DNA from: SIG452 sp045541975
GTDB taxonomy: Bacteria > Bacillota > Clostridia > UMGS1840
DNA length: 64,000 bases
Direction of reading: 5' to 3'
Assembly: GCA_045541975.1 (NCBI GenBank)
Contig: JAZQKB010000034.1
Coordinates: 29,568-93,567, forward strand
Each line of letters begins with the position of its first letter. The first letter of the stretch is position 1. Shown here in pieces: positions 61,069 to 64,000 of this stretch. The notes beneath the pieces are model-generated. The model ran no database searches. It saw only the letters and a list, made by a program, of their open reading frames with translations, and was not told the origin of the DNA. The translations under genes and the position numbers were made by a program.

Positions 61069-61097
61069 TTGTAAAATATTTATTTGTATTATATAAT
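61069..61097 (+). promoter_or_regulatory. SigA promoter of glyA-rarA
   Basis: -35 TTGTAA (61069-61074), 17-nt spacer, -10 TATAAT (61092-61097). No glycine or folate riboswitch is seen in the short leader. Confidence 0.75.
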
Positions 61098-61142
61098 AGA
61101 ATTACAAAATTATGTGACATTCTAAGAAAAGAGGTTTTAACC

Positions 61143-62381
61143 ATGGATTTTACCAGCATCATCAGAAAAACCGACGCAAAAGTGGCAGACGCTATTGAGT
61201 TGGAAGTAAAAAGACAACGCTCCAAAATTGAGCTGATTGCTTCCGAAAACTTTGTATCCGAAGCAGTGCTTCAGGCAGTAGGCTCTCCTTTGACCAATAA
61301 ATACGCAGAAGGCTATCCCGGCAGACGTTACTACGGCGGTTGCGAATGTGTGGACATTGTGGAAGATATCGCAAGAGACCGTGCAAAAGCAATTTTCGGT
61401 TGTGACCATGCAAACGTGCAGCCCCATTCCGGTGCCAATGCCAACACTGCAGTATACTTTGCAATGCTCCAACCCGGTGACACCATTTTAGGCATGAGCT
61501 TAGCACACGGCGGTCACTTAAGTCACGGTAGCCCGGTTAATATCTCCGGTAAATACTTCAATATCGTTTCCTACGGCGTGGATGATGATACCCACACCAT
61601 CAACTATGATAAAGTAAGAGAATTAGCTTTAGAACATAAACCCAAAATGATTGTGGCAGGTGCATCCGCATATCCCAGAATCATTGATTTCCCCAAATTC
61701 CAGGAAATTGCAAAAGAAGTTGGCGCATACTTAATGGTTGATATTGCGCACATTGCAGGTCTGGTTGCAGCAGGACTCCATCCCAGTCCGGTTCCCTATG
61801 CAGACTTTGTTACTACCACCACTCACAAAACCTTAAGAGGTCCCCGTGGCGGTATGATTATGTGTAAGGAAGAATACGCAAAAGCAATTGACAAGGCTGT
61901 ATTCCCCGGTCTGCAGGGCGGTCCCTTAATGCATGTGATTGCCGGAAAAGCTGTTGCTTTCGGCGAAGCATTAACTCAGGAATTTAAAGATTATCAGAAA
62001 CGTATTGTGGAAAATGCCAAAGCAATGTCCGAAGCATTCTTACAAGAAGGCATCGACTTGGTTTCCGGCGGTACCGATAACCATCTGATGCTTCTGGATT
62101 TAAGAAAATTAAATGTGACCGGTAAAGATGCAGAACACAACTTAGACGAAGTTGGCATTACCGTGAACAAAAATGCAATCCCCAACGATCCCCAGTCTCC
62201 CTTTATCACCAGCGGTATCCGTGTTGGTACTGCAGCAGTTACCTCTAGAGGTATGGGTGTGGAAGATATGAAAGTGATTGCCAAATTAATCGCTATGACC
62301 TTAAAAGACTTTGAAGGAAATAAAGCAACCGTACAAAAAGGCGTTGCAGATTTGGTTGCAAAGTATAAGCTGTATGAATAA
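61143..62381 (+). CDS. glyA: Serine hydroxymethyltransferase
   Basis: 412 aa from ATG 61143. LIASENFVS, YPGRRYYGGCE, the PLP lysine in TTTTHKTLRGPRGG. It splits serine to glycine and 5,10-methylene-THF, joining the serA-serC products to one-carbon metabolism. The frame is open upstream to 60828 but passes through the RNA gene and promoter. rarA overlaps its last 8 nt. Confidence 0.97.
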   Translation: MDFTSIIRKTDAKVADAIELEVKRQRSKIELIASENFVSEAVLQAVGSPLTNKYAEGYPGRRYYGGCECVDIVEDIARDRAKAIFGCDHANVQPHSGANANTAVYFAMLQPGDTILGMSLAHGGHLSHGSPVNISGKYFNIVSYGVDDDTHTINYDKVRELALEHKPKMIVAGASAYPRIIDFPKFQEIAKEVGAYLMVDIAHIAGLVAAGLHPSPVPYADFVTTTTHKTLRGPRGGMIMCKEEYAKAIDKAVFPGLQGGPLMHVIAGKAVAFGEALTQEFKDYQKRIVENAKAMSEAFLQEGIDLVSGGTDNHLMLLDLRKLNVTGKDAEHNLDEVGITVNKNAIPNDPQSPFITSGIRVGTAAVTSRGMGVEDMKVIAKLIAMTLKDFEGNKATVQKGVADLVAKYKLYE

Positions 62382-63669
62382 ACCGCTGGCAGACAGATTA
62401 CGACCCCAAACACTCACCGACGTTGTCGGTCAAAGGCATCTCCTGAAAGAGGGGATGCCTGTTTTTGCTGTGTTGGAACGGTCCAAACAGCCAGGAATGA
62501 GTCTTCCCAATATGATTTTCTACGGTCCCTCGGGAACGGGAAAAACCACGGTTGCCAATCTGATTGCCAAAAACATCAATAAAAAGCTTTATAAATTAAA
62601 TGCCACCAATGCTTCCGTGTCCGACATTAAGTCCATCATTGCCGATTTAGACGGTTTTGTGGGTCAGGACGGCGTGGTACTATATTTAGACGAAATTCAG
62701 AATTTTAATAAAAAACAACAGCAGTCTTTATTGGAATATGTGGAAAAAGGAGACATCACCTTAATTGCCTCCACCACCGAAAATCCTTATTTTTACATTT
62801 ATAATGCACTGCTGTCCCGTTGCACCGTATTTGAATTTAAGGAATTATCCGATGAAGACATTAAGCAAGCGGTAACACGTGCCATCTCTATTTTGCAAGA
62901 AGACATGGCCATTACCTTTTCGGAGGATGCCGTTTCCCATATTGCCACCACCTCAGGCGGCGACTGCCGAAAAGCATTAAACACCGTGGAAATGTGTGCT
63001 ATGATTGCCCAGATGGACAAAAACGGCACCATCAATGTTACCTTAGAAGATGTGGAACGGACTACCTCCAAAAAAGCATTCCGTTACGATAAAGACGGCG
63101 ACAGTCACTACGATGTGCTGTCCGCTTTGCAAAAATCTATCCGTGGAAGTGATCCCGATGCAGCACTTCACTATTTAGCAAGACTGGTGGCGGGTGGCGA
63201 CTTAATTTCCATTTGCAGAAGGATTCAGGTAATGGCATCGGAGGATGTGGGACTTGCCTATCCCCAGGCGGTTTCTATCGTAAAATCCTGCGTAGATGCA
63301 GCATTTCAGTTAGGCTTCCCCGAAGCGAGAATCCCCTTGGCACAGGCAGTGATTTTACTTGCCACTGCACCCAAATCCAATTCTGCCATTATGGCAATTG
63401 ATGCGGCTTTATCCGATGTGGAGCATTCCCACACGGGAGACATTCCTGCTCACTTAAAAGACGGTCACTATGCAGGCGCACAAAAGCTGGGGCACGCCCA
63501 GGGGTATCAGTATCCCCATTCCTTCCCCAATCACTATGTGCCTCAACAGTATTTACCCGACGAAATCAAGGAGAAAGCCTACTATTCCCCTTGCGATAAT
63601 AAATTTGAAAACGAAATCATAAACTATGCCAAAAAAATAGATGCATTATGGACAAAGAAAAAAAGATAA
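62374..63669 (+). CDS. rarA: Replication-associated recombination protein A
   Basis: 431 aa from ATG 62374, which overlaps the glyA end by 8 nt (ATGAATAA). Walker A FYGPSGTGKTTVANLIA, Walker B VLYLDEIQNFNKKQQ, sensor regions and a C-terminal tetramerisation domain (GDIPAHLKDGHYAGAQKLGHAQGY). The clamp-loader-like ATPase acts at stalled forks. No separate ribosome site is clear, so translation is probably coupled to glyA. Confidence 0.95.
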   Translation: MNKPLADRLRPQTLTDVVGQRHLLKEGMPVFAVLERSKQPGMSLPNMIFYGPSGTGKTTVANLIAKNINKKLYKLNATNASVSDIKSIIADLDGFVGQDGVVLYLDEIQNFNKKQQQSLLEYVEKGDITLIASTTENPYFYIYNALLSRCTVFEFKELSDEDIKQAVTRAISILQEDMAITFSEDAVSHIATTSGGDCRKALNTVEMCAMIAQMDKNGTINVTLEDVERTTSKKAFRYDKDGDSHYDVLSALQKSIRGSDPDAALHYLARLVAGGDLISICRRIQVMASEDVGLAYPQAVSIVKSCVDAAFQLGFPEARIPLAQAVILLATAPKSNSAIMAIDAALSDVEHSHTGDIPAHLKDGHYAGAQKLGHAQGYQYPHSFPNHYVPQQYLPDEIKEKAYYSPCDNKFENEIINYAKKIDALWTKKKR

Positions 63670-63971
63670 GATATGTTCATTTTTTTCTTTGACAGCAAAG
63701 AAAAAACGAATCAAAAAAAGAAACTGCCGCCTGGTATTTTTGCAATCCTAACTTCCGTCTTCCGTTGGCGGTTGTTCATTGCAAACATAAGGGCGGTTTT
63801 TTTGCTTCGTCGTTCGATAACATTTTTTAAGTTATTATAACCTGATGTAGAAACTCTTTTCTGCGATTTGTAAAACCACAGCCGTGGGTTGACTGAGCAC
63901 TCGTTTGAAGGGGATAAGAGGATAGCCAAGGGGGATAGGGGGAAAATCGAAAGTTCCCCCTATCCCTTGAC
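63670..63971 (+). repeat. Dispersed ~310-nt structured repeat, copy B
   Basis: Begins at the base after the rarA stop codon, same orientation as 36859-37175. The end hairpin is stronger here: GGGATAGGGGGAA pairs perfectly with TTCCCCCTATCCC (13 bp) around AATCGAAAG. The reading frame in it on minus looks spurious. Confidence 0.85.
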
Positions 63972-63981
63972 AAATAAATAT

Positions 63982-64000
63982 CCCCCCGTATAACGGGGGG
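63982..64000. terminator. GC-rich hairpin at window end
   Basis: CCCCCCG and CGGGGGG around TATAA. A terminator if a T run follows beyond the window, for rarA plus repeat. Confidence 0.5.

Noticed and set aside
60828..61142. N-terminal extension of glyA
   Set aside because: It overlaps the probable 6S RNA, its terminator and the glyA promoter; the family starts at the later ATG.
63711..63929. 72-codon minus-strand frame in repeat copy B
   Set aside because: Same reason; only short blocks agree with copy A, in line with RNA or DNA repeat conservation rather than protein.
1..64000. CRISPR array, tRNA or rRNA genes, insertion sequences
   Set aside because: No regularly spaced repeats, tRNA T-loop motifs, rRNA core sequences or transposase-like proteins were seen by reading; a tool search could still find a degenerate tRNA.

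Overview
The window reads as a chromosomal segment of a Gram-positive, spore-forming-lineage Firmicute, most likely an anaerobic Clostridia member. Evidence: A+T-rich intergenic DNA, SigA-type promoters with 17-nt spacers, strong AGGAGG-like ribosome binding sites, frequent TTG/GTG starts, and the marker set SpoVG, YtfJ/GerW, YunB, CdaA-CdaR, ScpA-ScpB, PyrK-type dihydroorotate dehydrogenase, RibU under an FMN riboswitch and a SCIFF-type radical SAM maturase. It is almost wholly housekeeping DNA. I saw no rRNA, tRNA, CRISPR array, integrase or transposase.

Layout. 1-9.8 kb (minus strand): a pyrimidine operon pyrB-pyrC-pyrF-pyrK-pyrD that runs on into thrS, an Lrp regulator, an aminotransferase, trmL and a radical SAM maturase cut by the window edge. 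9.9-16.3 kb (plus): a dGTPase-like HD hydrolase, proC, a Cys-rich protein, spoVG, a GlmU that consists only of the acetyltransferase half, prs, plsX, acpP. 16.4-20.4 kb: murA (minus), then cdaA-cdaR and FMN riboswitch-ribU (plus). 20.4-24.6 kb: recA behind a LexA box, cinA, putP. 24.7-29.3 kb: leuA-leuC-leuD-leuB, preceded by what looks like a complete leader-peptide attenuator (29 codons, seven Leu, pause hairpin, terminator). 29.3-34.3 kb (minus): a compact six-gene cassette of phage virion proteins (scaffold, major capsid, small protein, adaptor, nozzle-like protein, small membrane protein) with no portal, terminase, integrase or lysis genes. 34.4-36.8 kb: serC-serA. 36.8-43.2 kb: a dispersed repeat, an unassigned structured RNA with its own promoter and terminator, a secreted stalk-domain protein, HtrA, a zinc-ribbon membrane protein, an OPT transporter and a PqqD-like protein. 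43.4-53.7 kb (minus): phosphohexomutase, rluB, a D,D-carboxypeptidase, ytfJ, DUF2953, scpB, scpA, an M50 protease, yunB, rpoD, dnaG. 54-64 kb: a class A PBP, hisD and pyrE (minus), nrdR, mnmA, a small secreted protein, a probable 6S RNA, glyA, rarA, and a second copy of the dispersed repeat.

How it fits together. Pyrimidine synthesis is split, with pyrE about 50 kb from the main operon beside hisD. Envelope functions (GlmU half, MurA, CdaA/CdaR, PBP, carboxypeptidase) are scattered, and the usual cdaA-cdaR-glmM and full-length glmU arrangements are broken. The most promising unusual items are the leucine attenuator, the orphan virion cassette, the half GlmU in an otherwise conserved spoVG-glmU-prs context, the unassigned RNA at 37.26-37.43 kb, and two families of structured repeats, most copies of which begin at or within a few nucleotides of a stop codon.
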